Below the pieces are notes generated by a model. It saw only the letters and a program-made list of their open reading frames with translations, searched no databases and was not told the origin of the DNA. A DNA stretch of 64,000 nucleotides from Mesorhizobium sp. LNHC252B00. Lineage in GTDB: Bacteria; Pseudomonadota; Alphaproteobacteria; Rhizobiales; Rhizobiaceae. The position numbers and the translations under genes are program-made. Location: positions 1 to 64,000 of the forward strand of contig NZ_AYWO01000025.1 in assembly GCF_000502955.1 (NCBI RefSeq), read 5' to 3'. Of this stretch, positions 17,654 through 27,508 are shown one piece after another. Each line of letters begins with the position of its first letter. Position 1 is the first letter of the stretch.

Positions 17654-18850
17654 TCAGAAGAACGCCTGTATCCCCGTCTGCGCCCGTCCCAGGATCAGCG
17701 CGTGCACGTCATGCGTGCCCTCATAGGTGTTGACCGTCTCCAGGTTCTGCGCATGGCGCATGACGTGGTAGCCGATCTGGATGCCGTTGCCGCCATGCAT
17801 GTCGCGGGCCTGGCGGGCGATGTCGAGCGCCTTGCCGCAATTGTTGCGCTTGACGATCGAGATCATTTCCGGCGCCATCTTGCCTTCATCGAGCAACCGT
17901 CCGACGCGCAACGATGCCTGCAGCCCAAGCGCTATCTCGGTCTGCATGTCGGCGAGCTTCTTCTGGTAAAGCTGCGTGCCGGCCAACGGCTTGCCGAACT
18001 GCTTGCGATCAAGACCGTATTGGCGGGCGCGGTGCCAGCAATCTTCCGCAGCCCCCATCGAGCCCCAGGAAATGCCGTAGCGGGCCCGGTTGAGGCAGCC
18101 GAATGGACCGCCAAGCCCCTTGGCGTTGGGCAACAGCGCGTCTTCGCCGACTTCGACGCCTTCCATCACCACTTCGCCGGTGATCGATGCCCGCAGCGAC
18201 AGCTTGCCGCCGATCGTCGGAGCCGAAAGCCCCTTCATGCCCTTTTCCAGCACAAAGCCGCGGATCTCATCCTTGCAGTTCTCGCCCTTCAACTTCGCCC
18301 AGACGACGAACACATCGGCGACCGGCGCGTTGGAAATCCACATCTTCGAGCCGGACAGCCTGTAGCCATTGGCGGTCTTCTCGGCGCGCGTCTTCATGCC
18401 GCCGGGGTCGGAGCCGGCATCCGGCTCGGTCAGGCCGAAACAGCCGATCCACTCGCCGCTGGCGAGCTTGGGCAGATATTTCTTGCGCTGCTCGTCTGAG
18501 CCGTAGGCATAGATCGGATACATCACCAGCGACGACTGCACTGACATCATCGAGCGATAGCCGGAGTCGACACGTTCGACTTCCCGCGCGACCAGCCCGT
18601 AGGTCACATAGTTGGCGCCGAGCCCGCCGAATTCCTCGGGGATATTGATGCCGAGCAGGCCGGCCTCGCCCATTTCGCGGAAGATCGCGGTGTCGAAGGT
18701 CTCGTTGAGATAGGCGTCCTCGATCCGAGGCGCCAGTCTGTCGGCGGCAAAGGCTGCCGCACCATCGCGCACCATGCGCTCGTCTTCCGAAAGCTGGTCC
18801 TCGATCAAGAACGGATCTTCCCAGACGAATGCATTCTTGTCGGCAGCCAT
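17654..18850 (-). CDS. gcdH: glutaryl-CoA dehydrogenase
   Basis: This 398-residue FAD acyl-CoA dehydrogenase has the flavin-binding segments [16 protein letters not shown] and [18 protein letters not shown], and the catalytic Glu377 in [17 protein letters not shown]. The [12 protein letters not shown] and [15 protein letters not shown] segments are characteristic of glutaryl-CoA dehydrogenases, which convert glutaryl-CoA to crotonyl-CoA in lysine and tryptophan degradation. The ATG at 18850 has a GGGAGAA ribosome-binding site, and the 22 upstream codons in the open frame are disregarded. It is divergent from a LysR gene, the usual arrangement for gcdH and its regulator. Confidence 0.92.
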   Translation of the reverse strand: MAADKNAFVWEDPFLIEDQLSEDERMVRDGAAAFAADRLAPRIEDAYLNETFDTAIFREMGEAGLLGINIPEEFGGLGANYVTYGLVAREVERVDSGYRSMMSVQSSLVMYPIYAYGSDEQRKKYLPKLASGEWIGCFGLTEPDAGSDPGGMKTRAEKTANGYRLSGSKMWISNAPVADVFVVWAKLKGENCKDEIRGFVLEKGMKGLSAPTIGGKLSLRASITGEVVMEGVEVGEDALLPNAKGLGGPFGCLNRARYGISWGSMGAAEDCWHRARQYGLDRKQFGKPLAGTQLYQKKLADMQTEIALGLQASLRVGRLLDEGKMAPEMISIVKRNNCGKALDIARQARDMHGGNGIQIGYHVMRHAQNLETVNTYEGTHDVHALILGRAQTGIQAFF

Positions 18851-18975
18851 AGCGTTCTCCCAAACCAACGCATGTCGCCCAAAAGTATTCAGCGGTTTTG
18901 GGATGACGACATGCATGAAGCAAAATCTTGGCCCGGCTTATCGGCCCGCGCCCCGGAAAAATCAAACGAAATTGC

Positions 18976-18997
18976 CTAATCGATCAATGAGCATTAG
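18976..18997. promoter_or_regulatory. candidate LysR-type operator between gcdH and its divergent regulator
   Basis: The dyad CTAAT (18976-18980), 12 nt, ATTAG (18993-18997) lies 10 bp before the LysR start in the 156-bp divergent region. It resembles LysR-type sites (a T-N11-A core with flanking dyad). Binding is inferred from position only. Confidence 0.45.
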
Positions 18998-19006
18998 TAA
19001 TGGATC

Positions 19007-19903
19007 ATGAGTGTCCAGCGCCGTCTTTTGCCCAACATCAGCGCCCTTGCCGCCTTCGAGGCTGTGGCTCGGCTCGGCAGCTTCACCGCTGCTGCCCAGG
19101 AGCTCGATCTGACCCAGGGCGCGGTCAGCCGGCAGATCAGGTTGCTGGAAGATCAATTCGGCCGCCGACTGTTCGAACGCGACAGCCGCAATGTCAGGCT
19201 GTCGACATCAGGCGAGATCTACGCCGACGCTGTGCGTTCAGCGCTTGGCCAGTTACGTGACGCGGCCCTTGGATTGATGAGCAATCGGCATATCGGCATC
19301 CTGAACCTTGCCATATTGCCGACCTTCGGTACGCGCTGGCTGATGCCGATGATCCCCGATTTCGTCGAAAACAACCCGGACATCACCATCAACTTCGTCA
19401 CCCGCATCGGCCGCTTCGACTTCGCTAGGGAGAGGCTGGATGCGGCAATCCACTACGGCCTGCCGGACTGGCCGGAGGCCGACTCGACACTTTTGGTTCG
19501 CGAAACTGTGGCGCCGGTCGTCTCGCCAGAATTCCTCGCCGGCCGCGCTATCGCCTCACCGGCCGATATCGGCCGCCTGCCGCTGCTGCATATGGCGACG
19601 CGGCCCGGCGCCTGGACCGAATGGTTCGAGCATCAGGGGCTGAGCGCGCCGAGCGGACCCGGCATGCAGTTCGAACAGTTCGGCACCGCTGCCCAGGCCT
19701 GCATGGCTGGCCTCGGCGTGGCGCTGTTGCCGCTGATCCTCATCGCAGGCGAATTGCATCGCGGCCAACTCGTGCTGGCGCCCGGTCAGCCCATGCAAAG
19801 CCGCAGCGCCTACTATCTCGTCGTCCCGCATGACAAGCGCGGCCATCCCCCCGTCGCCAGCTTTCGCGACTGGCTTCTTAAGCATGTAGGTCATCAGTTT
19901 TGA
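19007..19903 (+). CDS. LysR-family transcriptional regulator, probable gcdH regulator
   Basis: This 298-residue LysR regulator has the N-terminal winged helix-turn-helix (LAAFEAVARLGSFTAAAQEL, then TQGAVSRQIRLLEDQFG) and a substrate-binding domain from about residue 95 (RHIGILNLAILPTFGTRWL). The ATG at 19007 is the first in the frame and the sequence fits the family from the start. Its orientation, divergent to glutaryl-CoA dehydrogenase across 156 bp, suggests it controls gcdH, perhaps in response to glutarate or a CoA ester. Among LysR subtypes it looks GcvA-like (MSVQRRLLPNISALAAFE). Confidence 0.9.
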   Translation: MSVQRRLLPNISALAAFEAVARLGSFTAAAQELDLTQGAVSRQIRLLEDQFGRRLFERDSRNVRLSTSGEIYADAVRSALGQLRDAALGLMSNRHIGILNLAILPTFGTRWLMPMIPDFVENNPDITINFVTRIGRFDFARERLDAAIHYGLPDWPEADSTLLVRETVAPVVSPEFLAGRAIASPADIGRLPLLHMATRPGAWTEWFEHQGLSAPSGPGMQFEQFGTAAQACMAGLGVALLPLILIAGELHRGQLVLAPGQPMQSRSAYYLVVPHDKRGHPPVASFRDWLLKHVGHQF

Positions 19904-19913
19904 TTTGGCAGAT

Positions 19914-19930
19914 TTATCAAAAATTGATAA
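19914..19930. promoter_or_regulatory. 17-bp palindrome upstream of parD, candidate autoregulatory operator
   Basis: TTATCAA-AAA-TTGATAA is a perfect 7-bp-arm dyad that ends 25 bp before the parD start, in a short A/T-rich promoter region. ParD antitoxins repress their own operons through such sites, so the role is inferred from position. Confidence 0.6.
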
Positions 19931-19955
19931 TATTGGATAATAGGAAGGATGACTC

Positions 19956-20210
19956 ATGCCTGCAAGTTACAGCATCGGCCCCCGCTACGAGACATTGGTG
20001 CGCGAGTTGGTAGAGAGCGGCCGCTATGCCAGCGCCAGCGAAGTTGTGCGCGATGGCCTGCGCCTACTGGAAGAGCGCGAAGAACAGCGCGAGGCAAAGC
20101 TTGCGGCGCTACGAGAAGACATTCGAAAGGGCGTGGAGAGTGGGCCGGGCATCCCGGCCGAACAGGTGTTTAAGCGACTGGAAGCAAAATACAGCGGCGG
20201 AAAGCCGTGA
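19956..20210 (+). CDS. parD: ParD-family antitoxin
   Basis: This is an 84-residue ribbon-helix-helix antitoxin. The N-terminal strand and helices (SIGPRYETLVRELVESGRY, then ASASEVVRDGLRLLEER) form the DNA-binding dimer. The charged C-terminal tail (EQREAKLAALREDIRKG) would wrap around the ParE toxin. The ribosome-binding site is AGGAAGG, 7 nt upstream. The gene is intact and followed after 3 nt by a parE reading frame that is broken, so the antitoxin appears to be orphaned. It probably represses its own promoter through the palindrome just upstream. Confidence 0.9.
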   Translation: MPASYSIGPRYETLVRELVESGRYASASEVVRDGLRLLEEREEQREAKLAALREDIRKGVESGPGIPAEQVFKRLEAKYSGGKP

Positions 20211-20213
20211 ACA

Positions 20214-20515
20214 ATGGCGGTCATATTTGCGCCAGCCGCCGCGCATGACGTCGAAGAGATCGGCGATTACATCCTCGCTGAAAATCCCGCCGCGGCTCGA
20301 CGCTTCATAGCTGCGCTCAGGGAAGCTGTGGCCGCATTGCAGACGCACCACGCGGTGGCGTTCCCCAGTTGAGTCTATGGCCCGGCCTGCGCTCCATCGC
20401 ATTTCAGCGCTATGTGATCCTCTACACCGCCGATGGCGATGACGTGCGTATCGAGCGCATTTTGCATGGTGCCCGCGACATCCCGACCATTCTTGAGGGA
20501 CGCAATGATTCTTGA
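20214..20515 (+). pseudogene. parE: parE toxin gene, disrupted by a frameshift
   Basis: From the ATG at 20214 the frame encodes a normal ParE N-terminus (VIFAPAAAHDVEEIGDYILA, then ENPAAARRFIAALREA) and stops at a TGA at 20370-20372. The typical ParE C-terminus (LRSIAFQRYVILYTADG, then DDVRIERILHGARDIPTILEG) continues in another frame to a TGA at 20513-20515. The shift lies near 20341-20360 and is explained by two extra bases (CA) in ACGCACCACG. Restoring the frame gives T-P-R-G-G-V-P, as expected before the conserved core. The toxin is presumably inactive. A sequencing error is the alternative. Confidence 0.85.
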
Positions 20516-20575
20516 ACCCCGCGTCGCATGAATCTCATCAAACGCGGACGTGCCAAGGGGCCGGTCGCAGAATAG

Positions 20576-22900
20576 TCATTTCCGCTTCAGCGCATCGGCC
20601 AGCGCTGCGCCGAACGCGCCTTGCTGCGCCGGCCTTTCCGGCTGGCGCTGTGGCGCCGGCGAACGCGGCGCTGGCCTGCCGCCGCCATTGTCGCGCGGCC
20701 CACCGCGCGGTGCACCGCCTTCGCCCCCGTCCTTGCGCATCGAAAGCGCGATACGCTTACGCTTGATGTCGACGTCGACGACGCGCACCTTAACCACATC
20801 GCCAGCCTTGACCACCTCATGCGCGTCCTTGATGAACCGGTCGGCCAGTTGCGAGACGTGCACCAGACCGTCCTGATGGACGCCGATATCGACAAAGGCG
20901 CCGAAGGCGGCGACATTGGTGACGGTGCCTTCCAGCAGCATGCCGGGTTTCAGATCCTTGATGTCGTCGATGCCGTCGGCGAAGGTCGCGGTCTTGAAAC
21001 CGGGACGCGGATCGCGGCCGGGCTTTTCCAGCTCCGCCAGGATATCGCGCACCGTTGGCAAGCCGAAACGCTCATCGACGAAGACGCGCGGGTCGAGCGC
21101 CTTGAGTGCGGCACTGTCCCCCATCAGCGAACGGACATCGCGCCCACAGGCGGCGACGATCTTCTTCGCCACGCCATAGGCTTCCGGATGCACCGACGAG
21201 GCATCGAGCGGCTCGCTGCCGTTGGCGATGCGCAGGAAGCCGGCGGACTGTTCGAAGGCGCGCGGTCCGAGCCGCGGCACCTTGAGCAGGTCCTTCCGGC
21301 TGGCGAAGGGGCCGCTCGCATCGCGATGCGCGACGATGGCGTCGGCCAGTGACGCGCCGAGCCCCGAAACTCGGGCCAGCAGCGGGGCCGAAGCGGTGTT
21401 GAGATCGACGCCGACGGCGTTGACCGCGTCTTCCACCACGGCCTCCAGCGAGCGTCCCAGCCGGTACTGGTCGACGTCATGCTGATACTGACCGACACCG
21501 ATCGATTTTGGTTCGATCTTGACCAGTTCGGCCAGTGGATCCTGCAGCCGCCGCGCGATGGACACCGCGCCGCGCAACGACACGTCGAGGCCGGGAAATT
21601 CCGCCGCCGCCGTCGCCGACGCCGAATAGACCGAGGCGCCCGCCTCGCTGACGATCACCTTCAGCGGCTTCGGGCCACCGTCCGCCGGCATGTCGGACAG
21701 CATGTCCGCCACCAGCTTCTCCGTCTCGCGGCTGCCGGTGCCGTTGCCGATCGAGATCAGCTCGACCTTGTGCAGGCGGATGAGCTTGGCGAGTTCCGCC
21801 TGCGTGCCTCGCACATCGTTCCTCGGCGGAAACGGATAGACCGTCGTCGTGGTGAGCACCTTGCCGGTTCCGTCGACCACCGCCACCTTGACGCCGGTGC
21901 GGATGCCGGGGTCGAGCCCCATCGTGGCACGAGAACCGGCGGGGGCCGCGAGCAGCAAATCCTTCAGATTGCGGGCAAAGACGTGGATCGCTTCCTCTTC
22001 CGCTCGTTCGCGCAGATCGCGCATCAAATCGAGCGTCAGGTGCAGCGACAGTTTTATGCGCCAGGTCCAGCCCGCCACCTCCATCAGCCAGCGGTCGCCC
22101 GGCAGGCTGCCGCCGATGGCATAGGCATTGGCGATCATCCGCTCGACCGGCTTCACCGGCGACGTGTCGTCGGCATCGACCTCGATGTCGAGCGACAGCA
22201 CTTCCTCGTTGCGGCCGCGCAGCATCGCCAGCGCGCGATGGCTCGGCACATTCGCCCAGCGCTCGACATGGTCGAAATAATCGGAGAATTTCGCGCCGGC
22301 CTCTTGTTTGCCGTCGACCACCCTGGCCCGCATGAAAGCACGTTCCTTCATGTGGGTGCGCAACTTGCCGATCAGGTCGGCATTCTCGGCGAACTGTTCC
22401 GACAGGATGTCGCGCGCGCCATCGAGGGCGGCTTTGGCGTCGACCACCTCTTCGCTGACATAGGCCAGCGCCAGTTCGGCCGGGACGAGCGAACGGTCGG
22501 CAAGAATGGCTTCGGCCAGCGGCCCCAGCCCGCGCTCTCTTGCGATTTCGGCCTTCGTCCGTCGCTTGGGCTTGTACGGCAGGTAGATATCTTCCAGTTC
22601 CGCCTTGGTGGTGGCGGCGACGATCTTGCCCTCGAGCTCCTGCGTCAGCTTGCCCTGCTCGCGGATGGAGCCAAGGATGGTGTCGCGGCGGGCATCGAGC
22701 TCGCGCAGATAGGCAAGCCGTTCGGCAAGGTCGCGCAATTGCGTGTCGTCCAGCCCGCCGGTGACCTCCTTGCGGTAGCGCGCCACGAACGGCACCGTCG
22801 CGCCCTCGTCGAGCAATTCGATCGCCGCGACCGCCTGCTCGGGCCGGGCACTGATCTCGGCCGCGATGATGGCTGCGATGCGCTTGATGTCGGATGCCAT
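20576..22900 (-). CDS. tex: Tex-family RNA-binding transcription accessory protein
   Basis: This 774-residue protein has the complete Tex layout: helical N-terminal region ([41 protein letters not shown]), YqgF-like RNase-H-fold domain ([17 protein letters not shown] at about 325), helix-hairpin-helix pair ([20 protein letters not shown]) and a C-terminal S1 RNA-binding domain ([30 protein letters not shown]), followed by a Gly/Pro/Arg-rich tail. The length is normal. Tex binds nucleic acid and affects transcription and stress tolerance in several bacteria. The gene stands alone. Confidence 0.96.
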   Translation of the reverse strand: MASDIKRIAAIIAAEISARPEQAVAAIELLDEGATVPFVARYRKEVTGGLDDTQLRDLAERLAYLRELDARRDTILGSIREQGKLTQELEGKIVAATTKAELEDIYLPYKPKRRTKAEIARERGLGPLAEAILADRSLVPAELALAYVSEEVVDAKAALDGARDILSEQFAENADLIGKLRTHMKERAFMRARVVDGKQEAGAKFSDYFDHVERWANVPSHRALAMLRGRNEEVLSLDIEVDADDTSPVKPVERMIANAYAIGGSLPGDRWLMEVAGWTWRIKLSLHLTLDLMRDLRERAEEEAIHVFARNLKDLLLAAPAGSRATMGLDPGIRTGVKVAVVDGTGKVLTTTTVYPFPPRNDVRGTQAELAKLIRLHKVELISIGNGTGSRETEKLVADMLSDMPADGGPKPLKVIVSEAGASVYSASATAAAEFPGLDVSLRGAVSIARRLQDPLAELVKIEPKSIGVGQYQHDVDQYRLGRSLEAVVEDAVNAVGVDLNTASAPLLARVSGLGASLADAIVAHRDASGPFASRKDLLKVPRLGPRAFEQSAGFLRIANGSEPLDASSVHPEAYGVAKKIVAACGRDVRSLMGDSAALKALDPRVFVDERFGLPTVRDILAELEKPGRDPRPGFKTATFADGIDDIKDLKPGMLLEGTVTNVAAFGAFVDIGVHQDGLVHVSQLADRFIKDAHEVVKAGDVVKVRVVDVDIKRKRIALSMRKDGGEGGAPRGGPRDNGGGRPAPRSPAPQRQPERPAQQGAFGAALADALKRK

Positions 22901-23027
22901 GTCGTTCCTGCTCTCGTCGAAAGAGCGGCGACCATAAGCGCAGACGTCCGGTCCGCCAACCGCCGCGCTTCGATCAGCCCGGCGGGTCCACAGGAAAGGG
23001 TGTGCTAACGTGGCGACTAGAGCCGGT

Positions 23028-24209
23028 CTAGACGAGGCGGCTCAGCGCCCCAAAAAAGGCGACGATCTCGATATCGAGCCGGTCGTCGACCGGCTCCGGC
23101 TGCGACGACATCTTGGCGATCACCACTTCGGCCTTGGGGTCGACATAGAGCCATTGGCCGTGGATGCCGATGCCGCAATAGGCGCCGTTTTCGTGTCCAG
23201 TCTGGTACCATTTGTTGCGGTAACGGCCGTTCGGGAACAGCGGCAGCATCGCGCCACGCTGCCAGGCGGCGGCACTGCCGCCGGTAGCAACCGTGTCTCG
23301 CACCCAGGCTTCCGGCATGATGCGGCGGCCATTGGCCACCCCGCCTTGCCGCATCATCTCGCCAACGCGCGCCAGGTCGCGCGGCGTCACCGAAATGCCG
23401 CCGGCGGTGCGGGCCGTGCCTTCCATGTCGACGCTGATCGAGGCGTCGCTGACGGCGCCAAGCGGCAGCCACAATTTCTCGCGCATCAGGTCGGCGAAGC
23501 GCTGGCCGGATGCGCGTTCGAGCAGCAGGCCGAGCAGGTCGGAATTGGGCGAGCGGTAGCGGAAGGTCTGGCCATGCGGCTCGGCAAGATGCTGCAAGGT
23601 CAGGATGAATTCCCGCAGGCTCTCCGTGCCGCCGCCAGGATTCCACAGCGTGGCGCGGCGATAGCGGGCGAAAGCGCTCTCCGGATCGAGATAGGCTTCC
23701 TCGAAATCGAGGCTGACGCTCATGTCGAGCACATGCCGCACGCTCGCATCGCCATAGGCAGAGCCGGCGGCTTCAGGGATGTAGGCCGTCACCGGCGCAT
23801 CCGGGTCGAACACCCCCTCGCCTTCCAGTATGCCGGCAATGATGGCCGTCAGCGACTTGCTGATCGAAAAGATGATATGATGGGCGCCGAAATCCATATG
23901 CGGTGCGAACCAGTCGCCGACGATCTTGCCGCCCTTCATCACCGTCAGTGCGTCGGTGCTCGAACGTACGAGAAATTCAGCCACCGTCTCCGGTGTGCTG
24001 GCGACCGTGACCTTCTCGTCGAGCAGGCCGCTCATGTCCCGGACGGGCATCTCGACACCAGTCGGCGCTGCCGCCACGCGGGCGGTAGGCACCAGTTCGC
24101 CAAGATTCTGGAACGACCATCGGTTGAACGGGTTCTCGCGCCAGTTGGCGAGCAGCACCTCGTTGCGGCGGAAGCCGTACCGGGTCTCGAACGCGGTCTT
24201 GCCGGTCAT
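23028..24209 (-). CDS. beta-lactamase-fold serine hydrolase (paralogue 1)
   Basis: This 393-residue class C beta-lactamase-like (SxxK) hydrolase has nucleophile Ser115 and general base Lys118 in FSISKS, then [15 protein letters not shown] and the C-terminal [23 protein letters not shown]. There is no signal peptide. Similar cytoplasmic enzymes include esterases and 6-aminohexanoate-dimer (amide) hydrolases. The ATG at 24209 has a GGGAAG site. It is a paralogue of the next gene (shared [20 protein letters not shown] start, same SxxK context and C-terminus), so the pair arose by tandem duplication. It is the last gene of the transporter cluster, suggesting the substrate is imported. Confidence 0.85.
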   Translation of the reverse strand: MTGKTAFETRYGFRRNEVLLANWRENPFNRWSFQNLGELVPTARVAAAPTGVEMPVRDMSGLLDEKVTVASTPETVAEFLVRSSTDALTVMKGGKIVGDWFAPHMDFGAHHIIFSISKSLTAIIAGILEGEGVFDPDAPVTAYIPEAAGSAYGDASVRHVLDMSVSLDFEEAYLDPESAFARYRRATLWNPGGGTESLREFILTLQHLAEPHGQTFRYRSPNSDLLGLLLERASGQRFADLMREKLWLPLGAVSDASISVDMEGTARTAGGISVTPRDLARVGEMMRQGGVANGRRIMPEAWVRDTVATGGSAAAWQRGAMLPLFPNGRYRNKWYQTGHENGAYCGIGIHGQWLYVDPKAEVVIAKMSSQPEPVDDRLDIEIVAFFGALSRLV

Positions 24210-24375
24210 GGCGTTTCTTCCCATGTGTTTTTGGAGGCTGTTTCGAAAGTCGGTCCGGCGAGTCATATGGTGGTGGTTTCGAGAACCGGAGCGGAGCGGA
24301 CATTCAGGCCCGAGAGCACCGGAAGCGCAGAAAACGCCGTCAGATGGCCGCTGGAGCGAGTTTCCAAACAGGCTC

Positions 24376-25572
24376 TCAGCTCAGTGCAGCAGCGATGGCG
24401 TGCACCGCCTTCAGCGTCGCTATGGAATAGGCGACATTGCTGAAATCCGGATAGGTCGAAAGCTTCACCACGACCATTCCTGTGTTCCAGTCGATATGGA
24501 TCATCTGCCCGAACACGCCCCGGCACATCAGCGCGCGCGAGCGCGGGTCCTCGATCCAGAATTGGTTGCGATAGCTGCCCTCCGACAGGCTGGCATTGAA
24601 GTCCGGCCCGTGTCTGCCGTTGCGCGTTGCCTCGATCCAATCGGCCGGCACGATGCCGCCGCCATTGTCGAGGATCAACTGGCCGAAGCGACCGTAGTCG
24701 CGCAGCGTCGCGTTGAAGCCGCCATTGGCCAGCGCATAGCCGGCGCCGTCGACCGTGAAGCAGGCACTTTCATCGGCGCCGAGCTTTTGCCAGAGTTCTT
24801 CCGAAACCAGCTGCGGCAGCCGCTTGCCCGTCACGCGCTCCATGATGAAGGCAAGCACGTCGGTCTCAATCGAGCGGTATTCGAAGGCAGCCCCGTGCGG
24901 GCGGAGAGTTTCCTTCAAGCCCAGGATGAGTTCGAACATGTGCGAGGGCCAGCGGAAATCCGGGTCGCTGTCAGGCGGCACGGGCTTCCAGCCGGTGGCG
25001 ACATCGACCTGGCCAATGTCGGAATAGCGGTCGGTATATTCCTCGGAGAAGCGGACGCCGCTGGTCATGTCCAGCACATGCTGGACGCTGGCGCCGGCCC
25101 AGCCTGTCGCGCTGAGCTCCCGCAGGTAGTCGGTCACCGGCTTGGCCGGATCGATCAGGCCGCGCCCGACCAGTATGCCAAACACCGAACCGGTGACGGA
25201 CTTCGCCATCGACTGCGACAGGTGCAGCGTGCGTTCGCCCATGCCGTTGAAATAGCGCTCATAGGCAACCTTGCCGTCCTTGAGCACCAGGAAGCCGTCC
25301 GTATAGGTCTCGTCGAGCAGCCCGGCGAGTGTCGTCGGCGCGCCTGTGCTGTCCTCAACCGCCAACCCGTCGAGATCGACCTCGGCGCGCTCGAAACGGT
25401 GGCGATGGCCATTGCCGCGCCAGACTTCGGCGGTCGGCAGGAATTCACGGATGTGCTGGAACGCCCAGCGGTTCCACGGCGGCCGGTCCCAGTCAAGCTT
25501 GGGAACCACGATGGCGGGTGGCGAGCCCTGCATGATCGGCGGCCGCGGGTCGCTGTTGCGGTAGGATAACAT
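24376..25572 (-). CDS. beta-lactamase-fold serine hydrolase (paralogue 2)
   Basis: The 398-residue SxxK hydrolase has Ser121 and Lys124 in SQSMAKSV, a YRSIETDVLAFIMERVTGK segment in the position of the second catalytic motif, and a C-terminal FGQMIHIDWNTGMVVVKLS strand. No signal peptide is present. Its ribosome-binding site is GAGAGG, 6-7 nt before the ATG at 25572. It lies 66 bp after the substrate-binding-protein gene of the polyamine-type importer, so it may hydrolyse an imported amide or ester. The exact substrate is unknown. Confidence 0.85.
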   Translation of the reverse strand: MLSYRNSDPRPPIMQGSPPAIVVPKLDWDRPPWNRWAFQHIREFLPTAEVWRGNGHRHRFERAEVDLDGLAVEDSTGAPTTLAGLLDETYTDGFLVLKDGKVAYERYFNGMGERTLHLSQSMAKSVTGSVFGILVGRGLIDPAKPVTDYLRELSATGWAGASVQHVLDMTSGVRFSEEYTDRYSDIGQVDVATGWKPVPPDSDPDFRWPSHMFELILGLKETLRPHGAAFEYRSIETDVLAFIMERVTGKRLPQLVSEELWQKLGADESACFTVDGAGYALANGGFNATLRDYGRFGQLILDNGGGIVPADWIEATRNGRHGPDFNASLSEGSYRNQFWIEDPRSRALMCRGVFGQMIHIDWNTGMVVVKLSTYPDFSNVAYSIATLKAVHAIAAALS

Positions 25573-25638
25573 TGAGCCTCTCGTAAGCGCGAAGAAGGGA
25601 GGCCGATGCCCCCCTTCCGTAGGATTTTGAACCGAGCC

Positions 25639-26667
25639 TTATTTGCGCAGGTTGGTCCAGATCTTGTTGTAGATCTCGACCACCTCGGGCGGGCACGGCG
25701 GAACGAATTCCGCTGCCGGCGCACCTGCCGGGGGGTTGAGTTCCGGCGAATTGGCGAAATCCGCTTGCAGGAACTTGTGGCTGCCGGCAATGCCGTTGTC
25801 ATAGCCAGCGAATTCCGAGATCAGCGCCGCGTTTTCCGGTGCCATGACGAAATCCTGGAACAGCTTGGCATTATCGAGGTTCTTGGCGCCTTTAAGCACC
25901 GCCACATTGTCCATCCAGCCTTCGATGCCTTCCTTCGGATAGGCATACTTGATGGCGGGGATTTTCTGCCGCGAGCGGTAGGTCGCGCCGTTCCACTGTT
26001 CCGTCACGATTACGTCGCCGGAGGTGATCTTGGTGATGGTGTCGTAGCTGAAGGTCTTCCACGACGGCTTGGCGGCCATCAGGATGTCGTTGACCTTTTT
26101 CAGATTGGCCTTGTCGGCACCGCAGCGCGGCACGCCGGCATAACGCTCGGCCGCATGCATGACGGTGTTGACGTCGTCGAGCACGTTGATCTGGCCCTTG
26201 AGCTCTGCCGGCGGGTCGAAGAGGATGCTGAGCGTGTCGATGTCGCCCTTGAACTTGTCCATGTTGACCGCGAAAGTCGTGGTGCCGAACTGCCACGGCG
26301 CGGTGTAGTGGCGGCCCTTGTCCCAATAGATGTCGACAAAACGCGGATCGATATTCTTGCCGTTCGGCATCGCGTTGGGCTCGGTCTTTTCGAGCAGGCC
26401 CTCGTCCACCATGATCTTCACGGTGTAGTCGGAGGGCACCACGATGTCGTAACCGGAATTGCCGGCGCGCACCTTCGACAACATGGTTTCGTTGGAATCG
26501 TAGTCATCCAGCGTAACCTTCACATTGTACTGTTTCTCGAACTTTTCGATCAGCTTGGGATTGGTGTAGTCACCCCAATTGTAGATATGCAATTCGCCAT
26601 CGGCGAGCGCAGGCAGTGCCCACAAAAGCGCTGCCGTCGAAACGGCAGCCATCATCTTCCTAGACAT
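25639..26667 (-). CDS. periplasmic substrate-binding protein of a polyamine-type ABC importer (PotD/PotF family)
   Basis: The 342-residue protein has a signal peptide (cleavage near ALPALA-DG). The mature protein starts ELHIYNWGDYTNPKLIEKFE, the PotD/PotF signature, followed by GYDIVVPSDYTVKIMV. The C-terminal Trp (NKIWTNLRK) is also typical. The ATG at 26667 has an AAGGAGAAC ribosome-binding site and is preferred over an in-frame start 8 codons earlier. It would deliver spermidine, putrescine or acylated derivatives to the permease pair encoded just upstream. The ligand cannot be fixed from the sequence. Confidence 0.92.
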   Translation of the reverse strand: MSRKMMAAVSTAALLWALPALADGELHIYNWGDYTNPKLIEKFEKQYNVKVTLDDYDSNETMLSKVRAGNSGYDIVVPSDYTVKIMVDEGLLEKTEPNAMPNGKNIDPRFVDIYWDKGRHYTAPWQFGTTTFAVNMDKFKGDIDTLSILFDPPAELKGQINVLDDVNTVMHAAERYAGVPRCGADKANLKKVNDILMAAKPSWKTFSYDTITKITSGDVIVTEQWNGATYRSRQKIPAIKYAYPKEGIEGWMDNVAVLKGAKNLDNAKLFQDFVMAPENAALISEFAGYDNGIAGSHKFLQADFANSPELNPPAGAPAAEFVPPCPPEVVEIYNKIWTNLRK

Positions 26668-26695
26668 TTTTGTTCTCCTTTGCCTTCCCATTAAT

Positions 26696-27508
26696 TCAAT
26701 TGGCGCGTCGGCGCGCGATCAGGAACGATACCGAGACGAAGAGGATCGAGACCAGCAGCAGAATGGTGGAGATGGCGTTGATCTCCGGCGTCATCGGCCG
26801 CCTGATCTGGTTCCAGATATAGAGCGGCAGTGTCGTCTGCCCTGGCCCCGCGACGAGTTGTGTGATGGTGAAATCGTCGAAGGACACGATGAAGGCGAGT
26901 GCGGCACCCGACATTATGCCGGGAACAAGTAAGGGCAGCGTCACACGCTTGAATGCATTCCAAGGCGTCGCATAGAGATCCGCGGCCGCGTATTCGAGCG
27001 TCAGGTCCATATCCTCCAACCGCGCCCGAATCGGCATGTAGGCAAAAGGAATGCAGAAAACAGTGTGGGCAAGGATAAGATTGCCGATGCCGAAGTTCAG
27101 CCCGAACATTCCGGCAATCAGGGCAAAGAAAGACAGCGTCGCCACCGCTGTGATGATTTCCGGGACCATCAGCGGCAGGTTGATGATCATAAAGGCTGTA
27201 GACAAGCCCCGCCATGGCTTGACCCGGGTCATGCCGATCGCAGCCAGAGTGGCTGTGGTCGTCGAGATGATCGTTGCGGTCACCGAAATGATCATCGTGT
27301 TCTTGGCAGCGCTGTGGAATTCCTCGTTGAGCAGCGCACTGCCGTACCAGCCGAGCGTAAGACCTTCCCACTGCGTGACCAGCGAACCACTATTCAGCGA
27401 GAAGATCATCAGGATCAGGACAGGCACGTAGAGCACGCATAGGCAGATGATGGCGATAGAGCGGAAGCCCGGCTGGTCCTTGATGTCGATATTGCGGGGA
27501 TCAGCCAT
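26696..27508 (-). CDS. ABC transporter permease, PotI/PotC type
   Basis: This 270-residue inner-membrane permease has about six hydrophobic helices. The ATPase-contact (EAA) loop is TLEYAAADLYATPWNAFKRV followed by TLPLLVPGIMSG. It starts within the end of the partner permease gene (8-nt overlap), so the two are probably coupled and form a heterodimer. The C-terminus (LFVSVSFLIARRRAN) is basic, as is usual. Confidence 0.93.
   Translation of the reverse strand: MADPRNIDIKDQPGFRSIAIICLCVLYVPVLILMIFSLNSGSLVTQWEGLTLGWYGSALLNEEFHSAAKNTMIISVTATIISTTTATLAAIGMTRVKPWRGLSTAFMIINLPLMVPEIITAVATLSFFALIAGMFGLNFGIGNLILAHTVFCIPFAYMPIRARLEDMDLTLEYAAADLYATPWNAFKRVTLPLLVPGIMSGAALAFIVSFDDFTITQLVAGPGQTTLPLYIWNQIRRPMTPEINAISTILLLVSILFVSVSFLIARRRAN

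Noticed and set aside
21479-23008. 509-codon open frame on the plus strand
   Set aside because: It is antisense to tex, whose domains are all recognisable. No ribosome-binding site or family resemblance.
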